Shown here piece by piece: positions 1 through 18,819 of a DNA stretch of 64,000 nt (the stretch's first letter is position 1; each line of letters begins with the position of its first letter). The translations under genes and the position numbers were made by a program. The stretch comes from Escallonia rubra (taxonomy: Eukaryota > Streptophyta > Magnoliopsida > Escalloniales > Escalloniaceae), in assembly GCA_033065855.1 (NCBI GenBank), contig JAVXUO010001554.1:1-64000 (forward strand). The letters are read 5' to 3'. Under the pieces are notes generated by a model. That model saw only the letters and a list, made by a program, of their open reading frames with translations, was not told where the DNA came from and searched no databases.

Positions 1-226
1 CCTTGCGTGGGCCTATATAGTTAGTGTGTTTAGTTAAGAACTTATTTAAGTCTTAACAGCTTAAGATTGGAATTCCTTTTGTGAAACTTTACGTTGTTGG
101 AAGAACTTTGGGTGATGTTGCTTTAGAAGATCTGAAATTATGACAGGTGTTATGATATGTAGTGATGTAATAGGTTAACGCTCCAGGGATTCAGGGCGAT
201 GGAGCTCTGGATTTCCAGGCTGTTAT
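1..226 (+). mobile_element. 3' end of a solo or 5' LTR, Ty3-type family B
   Basis: The first 226 bases resemble the last ~250 bases of the LTR ending at 45488. Both share the '-cctgcgtgggnc-' block, the '-aagaactta-' block and a final '-taggttaac-ctcc-gg-ttcagggc-' segment. The end reads GTTATA where the family ends GTTACA, a C-to-T change. No tRNA primer-binding site follows directly, so I cannot say whether it belongs to the gag fragment further right or is a separate solo LTR. The 5' part lies outside the window. Confidence 0.7.
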
Positions 227-1925
227 AGACGGTTAGTCAGTACCCACACTTTTGCAGGTATAAACTGGCCGGTTTATGTGTGCTGTTTTAAATTCTTGTG
301 TTTTATTCCCTATAGAACTAAGGGTAAAAAAACTCTGATATTGGTATATGTCCAAAAAAATCAAGTGAATCCGGGCGTCACGCTCCAACACTTCGCCGCG
401 CCCGTGCACCGCGCCGCTGATACAGTCCCCCATATGTCACACTACCGTGCCCCCAGCACCATACACACTCTGTCACGCCCATGCGCCATCATTGACACAA
501 AAGTACCCCCGGCACCTTACGCACTCCGTCGCGCCCATGTGCCGCGCCATTGACATAGACGTGCTCTGAGGAAGAACTTATCGCGCCCATGCGCCACAAT
601 CAATCATCATGCCCCCGGGCACCACACTCATTCATCACACCATGCGCACCTTGCCTTGGTCATGGAACATGCTTCAACCCACTCTCCGGAGTGTACATCA
701 TCCGCGGGGATAGGCGACTCCTCCGGGACACTATCTCTGCCAGGGAGCTCTTCAACTCCCCTTCCGCCAGGTAGACGGCTCCTCCGGGATGCTACCTCGG
801 CCAGTCGGGTAGACGGCTCCTCCGGGATGCTACCTTGACATGCTCCGAGTGCTCCGGCACAAGGACTCACCCGCGGGGATAGGCGACTCCTCCGGGACAC
901 TATCTCTGCCAGGGAGCTCTTCAACTCCCCTTCCGCCAGGTAGACGGCTCCTCCGGGATGCTACCTCGGCCAGTCGGGTAGACGGCTCCTCCGGGATGCT
1001 ACCTTGACATGCTCCGAGTGCTCCGGCTAAGGTTGGCATCCCGGGGATTAGGCCAACCAGACGATACAAACTCCTCCGGGAAATCTGAGCTGGAGGCTAA
1101 GTGAGCCAGTCCAGGAGCGGCTACTCCGGGATGCTACCTGACGGTGATCCGGATGCTTCAAGACTTGCTCGGGAGTGCTCCGGCTGACCGGGCTCTTCAG
1201 GATATAGGCGACTCCTCCGGGACACTATCTCTGCCAGGGAGCTCTTCAACTCCCCTTCCGCCATAGACGGCTCCTCCGGGATGCTACTTGACTGCGGAAT
1301 AGACTGACTCCTGGGACACTATCGTAGGGTGCCTGCGTGACTGGCCTAGTGCTCCGGCACTGGGGGCTTTCGTCGGCACCCCTAGGGACTATGACCCCCG
1401 GTCACTCCGAGACGGGAGCAGGTCTTCGGGTGTGCGTCTGTGCATGGGTCTTTATTATAATCTTCCCAGGCAGGCCTGGACTCCCACAAGGGCTTGGATT
1501 GGAGGCTAGATCAAGGGGTTTCTGGCCACACGGATGCGGTGGGAGCCAGTCTTCCAGACAGAGGCGCTGTGAGGAGCAGGCCGGTTGAACATGCTCTGAC
1601 AGAAGAGCACGGCAAAACCCCGCCACTGACGGTTTTGACATATCAATGAATCTCTTCAATAGAGGTCTTGAGAATTCACTTGGAGGAACATAGAGGTTGG
1701 ACATTTTAAGAACATAATTCACTTTCTCACTCTAGAATTCTAGAGAGAAACATACAGGACCCTGACTTTGGACCTAAGCATCGGACTGTGACTGTCGTCG
1801 TATATTCATCCTGCGCTATCGCCCTCGCAGCACTGCTCAACTCTGAAGGAAGCCCTTGGTCTCTTCCCTTGTTGACCCTTGCAAATCTCAATTAACATAC
1901 TTGGAAGCTGACTCGGACTGCAGCC
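227..1925. other. GC-rich repeat-bearing stretch without a gene
   Basis: This stretch is much richer in G+C than its surroundings. At 440-640 it holds imperfect repeats of a 'gcgcccatgcgcca' type motif, and at 702-1296 the 169-bp repeat listed separately. At 1731-1744 there is a perfect 14-base palindrome (TCTAGAATTCTAGA). The open frames here are short and show no recognisable domain. It could be the leader of the Ty3 element whose gag follows, or an unrelated insertion. Confidence 0.5.
702..1296 (+). repeat. 169-bp direct repeat, two copies plus a partial third
   Basis: The unit starts CCGCGGGGATAGGCGACTCC at 702 and again at 871, a spacing of 169 bases, and both copies run to the '-gctccgagtgctccggc-' motif. 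A third, shorter copy starts near 1203 and ends near 1296. Inside each unit the motif 'gacggctcctccgggatgctacc' occurs twice, so there is a second, shorter periodicity. The copies are almost identical, which suggests recent duplication. Confidence 0.85.
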
Positions 1926-2998
1926 TTGTGGCACCTCCACGTAAGACGCACTTTCACTCGTCAACAGTTAGACGAGATGACTTGGGAACAATTTAGAGAA
2001 TTATTCTTCAATCGATATTTCTCGATAAGTTACCGTGAACAGATGATAAGGGAATTTGTGAATGTGATGCAAGCGGATCACGAATCTGTCGATGAATTTG
2101 AGATGAGGTTTTTGCACCTCGCCCGGTTTGCAGGAAAAATGTCACCAACGGAAGCCGATAGATGTCAGAAATTTGAATGGGGGCTTAGGCCTGGTTTGAG
2201 AGACGGGGTGATCTCCGCTCAGTTAATGAGTTACATGGAATGTGTCGATTTAGCACGAGCTCTGGAGCAATCTAAGTTTGACCATAAGAGGAGGCTCGAG
2301 CAGAGGTAGGGTGATAACAAGAGGGAGAGACAAAAGTTTACCCATAACAGATTTGCGGGAGCCGACATGCGTCAGTCATTTGCGCAGTCATCCCAACAGG
2401 GTGCTCAAGGGAAGATCTGGGCAGAGTTTTTGGATTCGAGGAGAATCAAGGGTTTAGGCCTGCTTCGACTCAAGGGAGCAGATCTGGGCAGAGTTTTTGG
2501 ATTCGACCGGGACAGAACATGGGTTTTAGAGGGTCACAAAGCGCAGGCGCCCAACCAGTTCAGAATACTCAATGTGGACCATCACATAATTTTGGAGTTC
2601 GGCCTACCCAGAGTAGTAGTCAGGGTAGCGGGTTGGCCTTTCTAGCCATCCCTTGTGACACATGTGGAAGAGTTCATAGTGGTAGGTCGTGCTACAAAAT
2701 AATGGCGGGTGCTTCAGAGCATCGGGTTCGGGACTGTGCAGTGGCTAGTGGGAGCCAGACAGCTTTTTGTCCTGCACCAGTAGCGAGTACAACAACAAGT
2801 AATGTCCCTCGATAGGGAAGAGAACATGGTTGGCAGGGTTTGACTTAACAGACTCAGGCTCAGTAGGGACAGAAGCCCAAGACGTCAGCACATCTTTATT
2901 CCATGTATGCTAATGATGTTGCAACATCTAACAACGTGGTGTCACGTACACTTTCGGTGAACTCTTTAGATGCCCGTATATTATCAGATTTACGTCCA
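1926..2998 (+). pseudogene. Broken Ty3/gypsy gag (capsid plus zinc knuckle), truncated in protease
   Basis: A 127-residue frame at 1926-2309 has the plant Ty3 gag signature: 'MTWEQFRELFFNRYF', then 'FEMRFLHLARFA' and 'FEWGLRPGLRD'. A stop at 2307-2309 breaks it. The reading then continues in other frames to 'CDTCGRVHSGRSC' (about 2650-2690), a degenerate zinc knuckle, and 'HRVRDC', the half of a second knuckle. The text ends near 2998 just after 'SLDAR', where the protease would begin. The start of gag is also missing. A 27-bp segment is duplicated at about 2413 and 2478. It is a dead fragment of an LTR retrotransposon, with chromovirus-like gag by resemblance. Confidence 0.85.
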
Positions 2999-3849
2999 AC
3001 ATTGAATAATAAACTTTATTTATTAATACATCTAAACATAAATTGATTAAGAAGATAAAATAAAAACTACAAAAATGGAGTGTCTAAAGAGCCTCTCGTT
3101 GATGGAGCTTATGTGGGAGTGAACATCACCGTATAAAGTACTAAACATTTTTGTAGTATAAACACTGGGAGTACCAGACTCAAATACTCATACAGATATG
3201 AGGTCGGACCTCTGCAAGATTTCCTACTTATCCCTGAAAAGGAATCGGACCAATACAATCCAATCCAGAAAGGAATCAAACCATTCATTATGATTGAGAT
3301 AGTTAACATGCATTTTATATTATTTTTAACTTTTTCTCTGTCCAATTTCTTGTTATATTATTTTGTTATTTTCATTTTTTGCAAAACACAATTTGGATTG
3401 TGTTACTCAATCTTCTTGATAGTTTTATGTAAAATACCTACCAAAGAATGTGCATATTTCAAAGTATTAAAAGATATATCAGTCTTTAACTAGGTAACAA
3501 AAGTTTACAATTAATATATTTTGCATGTACAACTATTCTTTTTTGGTAATGTTATTATAACGTTGTATATAATTACATGCTAAACGCTCTTTATTTTTCA
3601 AATGTTTGACTAACGTGGGAGAATATAGAAAAATTACAAAATGGAAAACAAGAATTGGAGAATTAAATGCAAATGATTAAAAATATTTGTGATTATTTAT
3701 TTTGTATATAGCAATACTCTTCGCTTTAGGCTTTTCTCTTACACTTACCTTAACTCTCACAAATATAAAAAAAAGAAGTTTTTTCAATTTTTTCATATAA
3801 CAAAAATTAGTTTATGTTGCACGCGTGCACATGTAACAAATAAATACTA
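2999..3849. other. AT-rich intergenic stretch, nothing recognised
   Basis: Strongly AT-rich sequence between the gag fragment and the MITE upstream of UFM1. I see no coding frame with a recognisable domain and no terminal repeats. Confidence 0.5.
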
Positions 3850-4184
3850 CTCCCTCATTCTTACAAAATTTGATCAATTTTATTTTTTGGACCGTCCCAT
3901 AAAATTTACTCATTTTTAATAAAAATTCGGTAGGTATTTTTACATATTTATCGTTTTTATACTTTCTTTTATTCTATTTCTATCTCTATATTTAAATCTC
4001 TATCAATTCATTTCTACTTTCTACTTTCATATATACCCTTTTATACTTTCTCTCTCATAGTCTACATATTTACCTTTTTTATATGTAAAATAATTTTTAC
4101 ATATTCTATTCCATTTTCGGTCTACTTTCTTCTCCTCCTACAATATTATATCAATTAAATAAAAAGTTTCGCGGGACGGAAGGG
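3850..4184. mobile_element. Stowaway-like MITE in the UFM1 promoter region
   Basis: The left end reads CTCCCTCATTCTTAC directly after TA. The right end reads GCGGGACGGAAGGG, the inverted counterpart of the usual CTCCCTCCGTCCC terminus of plant Stowaway/mariner MITEs. The interior is AT-rich and has no coding potential. The right TA duplication is not visible, so the right border is approximate. It ends about 60 bases before the UFM1 start codon. Confidence 0.6.
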
Positions 4185-4245
4185 CCTCCTCGAAAAACTT
4201 GTATTATCTCTCCGACGAATACCCTTCCGAAGCCCTAGAAAAAAA

Positions 4246-11225
<6,980 letters not shown>

Positions 11226-11818
11226 ATGCTGCTGCTCTATTTTCAGCTCAAATGCTTCATAATTTGACCCTTAAAGCATTGTCTCAATGTTATCTCCCCT
11301 TTACAAGCTGGCGGGTGTCTGACCTTCCTGCTTATCATGATACTTTCTTATTATATATAAATGCGCACACATACATATATATTTTTTCGTATAAGAACTT
11401 CATTTAAAGGGTCACGTAGTAGATGAATATAATAAGAAAAATAACTTGGCCCTATTTTCCCAAGCTAGCTGCTGGCAGCACATGGCCCCACGTACCTTGC
11501 AACTCCGGAAACGTGGATATTCAAAGAAAAAGAAGACACATACCTGGCTGGGAACCACCGATCCTGCAGCCCCCACAAGTTTTTAAGACTTAAGAGTGTG
11601 TTTGATAATGCAATTAAACACTTAAAGCTTAAATTTTTTAATGATTTTCAAGTAAGTACGTTTGTTAACGCTTAATGTTGTATCACTTAAAATATTATAG
11701 TAATTCTTACAAAAAATAGATTAAAATTTTGTGTAAGGATGTACTTATTTAATACTCATCACTTAATTTATCTCATGTTTATCACTTAATTAATTCTAAG
11801 AGAGATATTTAAAAATTA

Positions 11819-12954
11819 GGGTTAATTACACTTATGTCCCTGAGGTTTAGGTAAAATTACACGCGTGTCTATAAGTTTGAAAAATAGGCACTTATGTCCT
11901 TTGACCTAACGGAATATTCATATACATAACGAAATGGTCAAAATGACCATATTGCCCACGATTTGAAAGGTTAATTCTTTACCATGCCATTCAAATTAGG
12001 ATTCAAAAAGAATTGAAACCCTAATTTTTAAATTAGGGTTTCAGTAAAGAATTAACCTTTGCTATTTGACTCATGCGGGGCATTTTGCTATGGATCTAGA
12101 TGACAATAACTTAATGACCATGTTGAAGAGGGTGCGGGAGAGGTGGGCAGAGAAGGCTGAGAAGGTCGTAGCGGTGACGCGGCGGTCGACGGAGACGATG
12201 CGGGTTTCGCCGTTGACGTAGCAGAGGGAGTTGGTGTTCGGGCGCGGGACGATCTGGCCGCCATAGCTGCACATTAGGCGGAGCTTGGCGGTGGGTAGGG
12301 GCGGCATTGGATCGGAGTGGGTGGTGACGGGGGCGGTGGGGGTGGATGATGGCGGAGTAGGTGGTGGTGCGTCCATGGGGGACAAGATCTGGGATTGCGC
12401 CGTTTGTAGAGGGGAAGGAACAGTGGGCACGACAGCGTGGTTTTGTAAGGGGATTTGGTGTTAATTAGCCAACCAGTTTGGTGAGGGATGAACTATCACG
12501 GTACCGCCGGATCTGTGAGATGAATGTCGGGGTTTATGTCGGTGACACAACTGCTACAGAAGCTGGCGTGGTGGTGGAACGGTGGGCCGTAGGGGCAGCG
12601 ATGTGGTGGTGGGACGGTGGGGATAGCAGCTTGGTGGTGAAACGGTGGGGGAGACGGTGTGGTTGCCGGAGAAGAAGAGAGAACTTCACCTATTGGAAGA
12701 AAGAGATAAGGGGAAGAGAGACCAAGCTCGTGAAAGATAAAAGGAGAGAAGATAGGTAACAGGGGTAGGATTGCCATATTTTGAAAATACGCATTGATGA
12801 CATCACAAAAAATATAATTTTTTGTCGGATACCTAACGGATGGACATAAGTGTTACCTTTTTAACGTTTGTGGACACGGTTTGTTACATTTTGAAAGTTA
12901 GTGTCCTTGACTGTAATTTCACCCAAACCTCAGGGACATAAGTGTAATTAACCC
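11819..12954. mobile_element. Pack-MULE (non-autonomous Mutator-like element), MULE 1
   Basis: Long inverted repeats begin GGGTTAATTACACTTATGTC and end with the near-perfect complement. The first 46 bases match at about 44 positions, and weaker similarity reaches about 130 bases inward. A perfect 9-bp duplication, TAAAAATTA, flanks it at 11810-11818 and 12955-12963, the size typical of Mutator elements. It has no transposase. The interior is GC-rich and holds a captured host gene fragment on the minus strand. Confidence 0.9.
12071..12430 (-). pseudogene. Captured PB1-domain gene fragment inside MULE 1
   Basis: A 119-residue minus-strand frame has a Pro/Thr-rich N-terminal part followed by 'AKLRLMCSYGGQIVPRP' and 'LCYVNGETRIVSVDR' (residues 48-83, about nt 12180-12290). 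This is the start of a plant PB1 domain, a ubiquitin-like fold used for protein-protein pairing, and it includes the basic Lys of the first strand. The similarity fades after 'FSAHLSRTLFN', and the frame ends soon after, before the acidic OPCA motif. Any kinase or C-terminal part of the parent gene is absent. I read it as a transduplicated fragment of a PB1-containing gene. Whether it is transcribed cannot be seen. Confidence 0.8.
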
Positions 12955-12963
12955 TAAAAATTA

Positions 12964-15900
12964 TTTAACATAACTTTACATAAAATGAATAATTACGATC
13001 ATGAGGCTGCCTCAATTAATTTGCTGACAATATCTTCTCTACCACACAGCAGCTACCAATACAACCATAGAAATTACTTTGCTGTGTAACACATTAACTG
13101 TTTGACGTGTGTCATTAAAATTTAGTAAGTAATTAATATTGGAAAAGAAACTACCAAAAGTTTAAAAGCAAAAGAAAGAAAATCAATCTTTGATAATAAC
13201 CTTATAAGCCATGTTTATTAATCTGTCTTTATGCAAACTTCTATTTGACACTTTTTGCGCACACTTGTAGAATGACACGTAATAGATTAAATATAAGAAG
13301 CAGCAACATGAAATACTTATTTTCTAAAATTGTATTTGATTACTTCGCATTAATTGCAAAGGAGCAAAATTTAAAAGAATCCGTTTGAAATTAATTCTTA
13401 TAATTAGTTTTTAGTTTGTGGAAGCTGATTTAATCCGTTTATGTCTTTACGACACCTAAGAACCTAATCTTATAGATTTAAGTTTTTGACGTATTTAAGA
13501 ACCTAATTGAATCAAGATTAAACCAAGTTTGACTATCCAATAATCAAAATCCAAATGTTCTCTACTGTTGTCGCTAAAGCTTTGAACTATTGCCAAAAAG
13601 ACAAATCTTGTCACATTTCTAGTGAAAAATGACTAAAAAGCCCCTTCAGTGACAGATATTTTCGAAAGAAATAGTATAGTTTGAAGCCCTATAGTAAAAC
13701 ATGGGCGCTAGGGAAGAGAAGATTCGACAAAATTGTTATACATTTGTTGCCAAAACATAGAAATCGTTCCGGCAAAGAAGTATAGTGACCTAAAATGCCA
13801 CTAAGGAAGAATAACATCCCAAGGAGGTTTAGATTGTTGTCAATTTCATTCATATGTTCTCTGTATAATTAAATGGAAAGGATTGTAAGAGATAAAATTT
13901 GTTCTTTAACTCATCTTCTGGTTCCTTTTTTGCCTCAAAGACACTGGGCAATATAATGCAAGAAGACTCGATCCGCCAAACATCATACTTCACAAGGTAA
14001 ACATAGCCCGTTAACCATCTATTTTCACAGTGAGACTTGTTTGCAATGGCACTTATGCATAGCTCAAATAAAAGTCTTGAAATGGTCATCTTAGAATCTC
14101 CTTGTACATCCAAACAACATGAATTGGCTGCCTTAGCCTCATGCCCATGTTACACCGTAGCCTTTTTTTTTTTCCTTCCTCTCTACACCATACAATTGAT
14201 TTTCCAAACTCAATCCTATATGATTAGGCATGGGGGAAGTACTTAGTGTAACATATGCACATGCAAAAAGGTTATACCATGAACATCACTATTATGCGGT
14301 TGGTGAAGTACGAACATGCTTATCTATGACTTATCTATTATTGACGGTTCACTAGGGATATAGAAATTTTACTTCTATAAATAGCTGCGATTTGATTAAA
14401 GAATAATGACACTTTACTGTCTACAACGCATATGAAAGTGATCCATCAACTTTATAAAGGCAAATGATGTTAATGTGCAAAATTTGCTACTGGTTGAGAA
14501 CATCGACTTTTGTATGAAGTAGTAAGAACTTAAAATAAACTGTTTGATATGGTGATTATCTGTGAGATTTTTAACCTTAAAATTCCAAATCGAAAGAAAT
14601 CGATTTTTTTGGGAGGTCCATGTACTCACCTTTGATAAATTACTGGTCGCTAAAGCTAATGCTAAAAGCTTTTTCGCATTACAATATTTTAGCTACCATA
14701 TTGTAAAAAACAATAAGGAGTAGTGTGTATATAGCCTCGCTATGTCTTTAATCATCACGTCGTTTAGGTCACTTACATTCTTTTCTTTCAAAGGCTCAAC
14801 ATAAAAAATGTTTAGTATTAGCATAATTGAACTCAAGGGTTCATCCCACGAGCGCGGATAATCTTTTCATTGTTCAAGCCATTCACATTCTTTTTTCAAA
14901 GATTTAACATAAAGTGTTTTAGCATAATTTAAATCAAGGGTTTATCCGATAAGCATGGATATGTTGAGTTAGATACCTTCATCTACCGTTGACGTAACAA
15001 AGAAAAGACAAAAGAAACATAGAAGTCCTACATATCACAAATTTGTGAAATGCATTTGTTATCAAAGCATGATTTTCTATGTTTGGGATTGAAATTAAAA
15101 ATTTACGCAATGCCTTGTGACACATAAGAAGAAAATTATGAAAGGAGAAATTTTTTGTGGTAAGAGTAAAACAAAAAGTTAGCATAGAGCTTGTAAGGCA
15201 AAGAAACTTTATTTGAACGGTTGGCTAAAGGTTTCAGACTTTCTTCATTTAGCCTAAGTTCATCTCTCTCATTCATTCTTGTTCTCCTGTAGTTGACCAT
15301 ATTGATTATCCCTCTCGCATTAGTTTTCTGCATCAGTTGACGAGCCCATACATTCACCAGAAAAAGCAAGATGAAATGCAAGAAAGGTTTGTTATACGCG
15401 AGGTGCCTTCAAACAATCTACCACTCCCCAGATTCTCCATAATCCCCACCCAACACCTTTAGACACACGGAAGCACGAAACACACAGAGACACCTCCTCG
15501 TCCACACACACTCCGTTCAGCCATTCCCCACCCAGCATCTTTAAAAGCTTCCGCCACCGCTCCAAGTACTACAGTGCCGTCACACATGCGACAACCTACA
15601 GTCCGACGGCAACCGATTCCTCCTCAGACTACTAAGAATAGAGAGGACATCTAACTGTTCGATTATGGACAACAAATGATTTGTGGGATCAAATATAAAC
15701 GAAATTATAATTAGTATTGCAGCAGCTCATGCTCGATTATTGTTCATATGCACTCCTTTATATTTTTGTCAGATGATCAAAATTTAGGAAATGGTTGATC
15801 TGAGAACACTAGTTGAGAAGGAGTAGAAGTTCAAAGCAGGGTGTGGCTTAAAGAAAGGAGCCGGTGAAAACGAATAAAAAAAAAAGGTTAGACGTCGTTT

Positions 15901-17051
15901 TGACTAAAAGAAAGGAGGTCATGGGGCTAAAATTTAGGAGGATAGAACAGTTATGCTTATTTCTTTGGCCAATAGATTTTTTCATCTAATTATATTTATA
16001 GCAAAAATTCAAGAATTTTAGAGAAAGGGATTGGTACTTTGGAAGACATAGACACTATCAAATGAATCCAAATATATATAGTATAGATATCACATATTAC
16101 AACCAAGATGATTAATGACGTAACATATGTACTGCTTTGTACGCAGAAAGAAAGAAATAAGACGTAAAGCAGACACATTTTTTTTTCATTTTGAAACATT
16201 GCGTGCTAACCCCATTATTATATTTTGCTTGTCGGTTTGAAATACAAAAGGTTTGTTAATCAATCGTCAATTGCTACTGGAGTCGTTGTACTGTATTTCA
16301 AAAGTTCCCATACCTTCTCTCTCTCTCTCTCTCTCGCACCAAATCAGTGTAACCCCTCTTGTTCGTGTGATCATGGCCAACACAATAAATGCTTGCATCG
16401 TTTGAGACATTTGACAGCCACTACAACAGCCAGTTTTAGTCACAGAGAGAGCCACACCCACCATGGAAGCATCAACGCCCACTACTTATTGTGTTTTTTC
16501 ATTTGCTCTCTTCTTTCATGCATCTCCTCCCATCTTGCCCTTTACTTTTGTGCAAACAAACGACTAGTTATAATGATTGTCGAGGTGCAACATCTCCAAG
16601 AAGGAATCACGCTCTAATTCTTTTTTCAGATCGAGCCCCAATTTATTTCCACCCACCTTTACCTTGCAAATTAACGTCCAGGTCACTTTCTTTCATCATG
16701 CGAGCTTTTCAGAAAATGATTCGCATTAGTAAAGCACTTGATCCCCAGGCGATGGCACTCGTATAAACCCATAAGAGATGCACTAGGGAACGTTATGAAG
16801 ATGGATGCAAAATTGCTAGTGGAAACATTGAAATTAGGCCCAAGTGCTGAACCTAATTTGTGGGTTTCATCAGATACCCACCCTCGATATTGCAACCCAG
16901 ATGGTTAGTGCGGAGAAGTTCCATCAAATTCTATGTAGGGTTTATTGCCAATAACTTCCAACGGTTGTACATTTGTCTCACTTAACTACTTGAGGTTTCA
17001 ATTGGCACTCCTTAGACCTAGATGTTTTGAAAGTGAACCAGTTTGACAACA
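12964..17051. other. Intergenic stretch, no gene recognised
   Basis: AT-rich DNA with scattered short frames. The longest minus-strand frame, at 13850-14113 (87 residues, 'ENRWLTGYVYLVKYDVWRI'), resembles no family I can name. A CT microsatellite lies at 16316-16335. The sequence around 16790-16910 looks like mildly coding DNA but I could not assign it. Confidence 0.4.
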
Positions 17052-17060
17052 TTAAAATTA

Positions 17061-18407
17061 GGGGAAAATAGGGAATGACTCCTTCTACTTTACACGTTGT
17101 GCGATTTGCCCCCCTCCACTTCAAAATTAACCACTAAACCCCCCCACACTTACAGAAATTGGGCACCTTAGACGGGTCCGTTATGAATAGTGTGAAATGA
17201 CCAAAATACCCTTATTTCTTTATTAGTTAATGACCCCCTATACTATACACGGTGTGCAATTTCCCCCCCTCAACTTCAAAATTAACCACTAAACCCCCTT
17301 ATACTTACAGAAATTGGGCACCTTAAATGGAAACCGTTAAATTTAAATGACAATTTTGCCCATGACCCTCCCCCCCCCCACCCGTTAGACCAGTCCCCCA
17401 CCCCATTCTACGTTACCAGATTCACCGCAAACAAGGGATTGCCGCAATCTGCACCTCCTCCTCTGGTCAACCCCGCTACAATTGGTAATTCACTGAGCAC
17501 AACCACTGGTCTTTTTCTCCGACCACCAGGGAGTTACAAAAAAAAAAAATGAACCACGATTGTCGTTGGTATATCATCGGCGCAACAACTACCAGGATCA
17601 GCATCACAGTAACCACCATTCTGGCAAACTCCCCCAACTTTATACTGTCCGGCTACACATCGTCGTGAGTTGCCTCCTCGCTGCCATTTCCCACCACCTT
17701 GCGTCTGCAAGCTAGTGGGGCTTCTTCCTCGGCCACCAACCGACTGGCGCAATCAACACCGGTAACATCAATCCCCACGGACACAGGCTATCGGCGTCTG
17801 ATTGCCGCACATCCGTCCAGATCCCTGCCACCACGATCGACGACCACATCCCCAAATCGCAGGTCTAACCTCCATCGTCGTGCCACCCCAATCCGTAACA
17901 TCGCGCCAAGCAGCGTCACATGACCACCGTGACTGGCTACAGGCCGCTGGGGCTGCACCAGATTCGCGATGACGTTGTTGCCACAGTCGCATGCGAGTAG
18001 CGTGTGTGTATGTTTGCAGTGGGTGCGCGTATGTGTCTGGGCTTAGTGCGTGTGTGCGTGGAGTGTGTGTATGTGGGATTGAGTAAAAAGTTTGAGAGGA
18101 GAGAAAAATAAGTTGAAAGTTTAGGGGGTTTAGTGGTTATGTTTGAAGTAGAGGGGGGGAAAGCGCACACCGTATATAGTACAGGGGGTCATTAGTTAAT
18201 TACCTCTAACAGAATGGGCAAAAATGTCATTTACAAAAAAAAATCGTTAGTCAACGCGCGTATTGACCACGCGCTGTTAAATTTAACGGTTTCCGTCTAA
18301 GGTGCCCAATTTCTGTAAGTGTGGGGGGGTTTAGTGGTTAATTTTGAAGTAGAGGGAGGCAAATCGCACAACGTGTAAAGTAGAGGGGGTCATTCCCTAT
18401 TTTCCCC
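17061..18407. mobile_element. Mutator-like element, outer member of a nested pair (MULE 2a)
   Basis: The ends are GGGGAAAATAGGGAATGAC and its inverted complement, with inverted repeats running about 150 bases (through '-aaattgggcacctta-'). A perfect 9-bp duplication, TTAAAATTA, flanks it at 17052-17060 and 18408-18416. Without the inner insertion it is only about 380 bp, so it is essentially two long inverted repeats, a MITE-like derivative. Confidence 0.88.
17231..18191. mobile_element. Related Mutator-like element nested inside MULE 2a (MULE 2b)
   Basis: It begins TGACCCCCTATACTATACAC and ends with the inverted counterpart. An 8-bp duplication, TTAGTTAA, sits at 17223-17230 and 18192-18199. 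Its inverted repeats contain the same '-attaaccactaaacccc-ttacagaaattgggcacctta-' block as the outer element, so the two are relatives. The GC-rich interior (17370-18000) includes a cysteine-rich minus-strand frame at 17534-17752 that I cannot assign. It may be captured sequence. Confidence 0.8.
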
Positions 18408-18416
18408 TTAAAATTA

Positions 18417-18810
18417 TGTTAGATAAGCATGAATGGTTGTTCACAATATCACATCGGGCGACTGTGTTAGAAGGGTAAATTTGTTAACACCCAAAGAGAG
18501 AGAGAGAGAGAGAGAGAGAAAACATCGGCGTCACAACCGCTCCTTTATTTCCACCTTCGTCAGCATAACCTTCTTTCGCCCTCCATGTCGCCACCAGCTT
18601 CTTTTGACAACCACCCACATAGCCACCAACTCCTTCTACTCAACCTCAACCACTGGCTGGTCCTTCCCAGATGGCCACCTCACCCACCTTCCCTCAAACC
18701 TTAACCGTAATCGACTGATACCCTTCCCGTCATAAATCCCCCTGCCCTTCATTGCAAAAGGAGTGATCTGTCAGTGCCTCTTTCTCCTCAGAACATTCAA
18801 TGCCATTACG
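18417..18810. other. Short intergenic stretch with an AG microsatellite
   Basis: Pyrimidine-rich DNA with an (AG)n run at about 18497-18520. No recognised coding or terminal-repeat structure. Confidence 0.4.
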
Positions 18811-18819
18811 TCATGAATT

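Noticed and set aside
227..260. Primer-binding site after the LTR end at 226, which would link it to the gag at 1926
   Set aside because: The bases after 226 do not match an initiator-Met-type site, and the 1.7-kb gap is too long for a normal leader.
13850..14113. 87-residue minus-strand frame with mixed, protein-like composition
   Set aside because: No recognisable domain, no neighbouring exons, and no support beyond being open. Not called as a gene.
17534..17752. Cysteine-rich minus-strand frame resembling a small secreted peptide
   Set aside because: No signal peptide can be argued, and it lies in the variable core of MULE 2b. Left as unassigned cargo.
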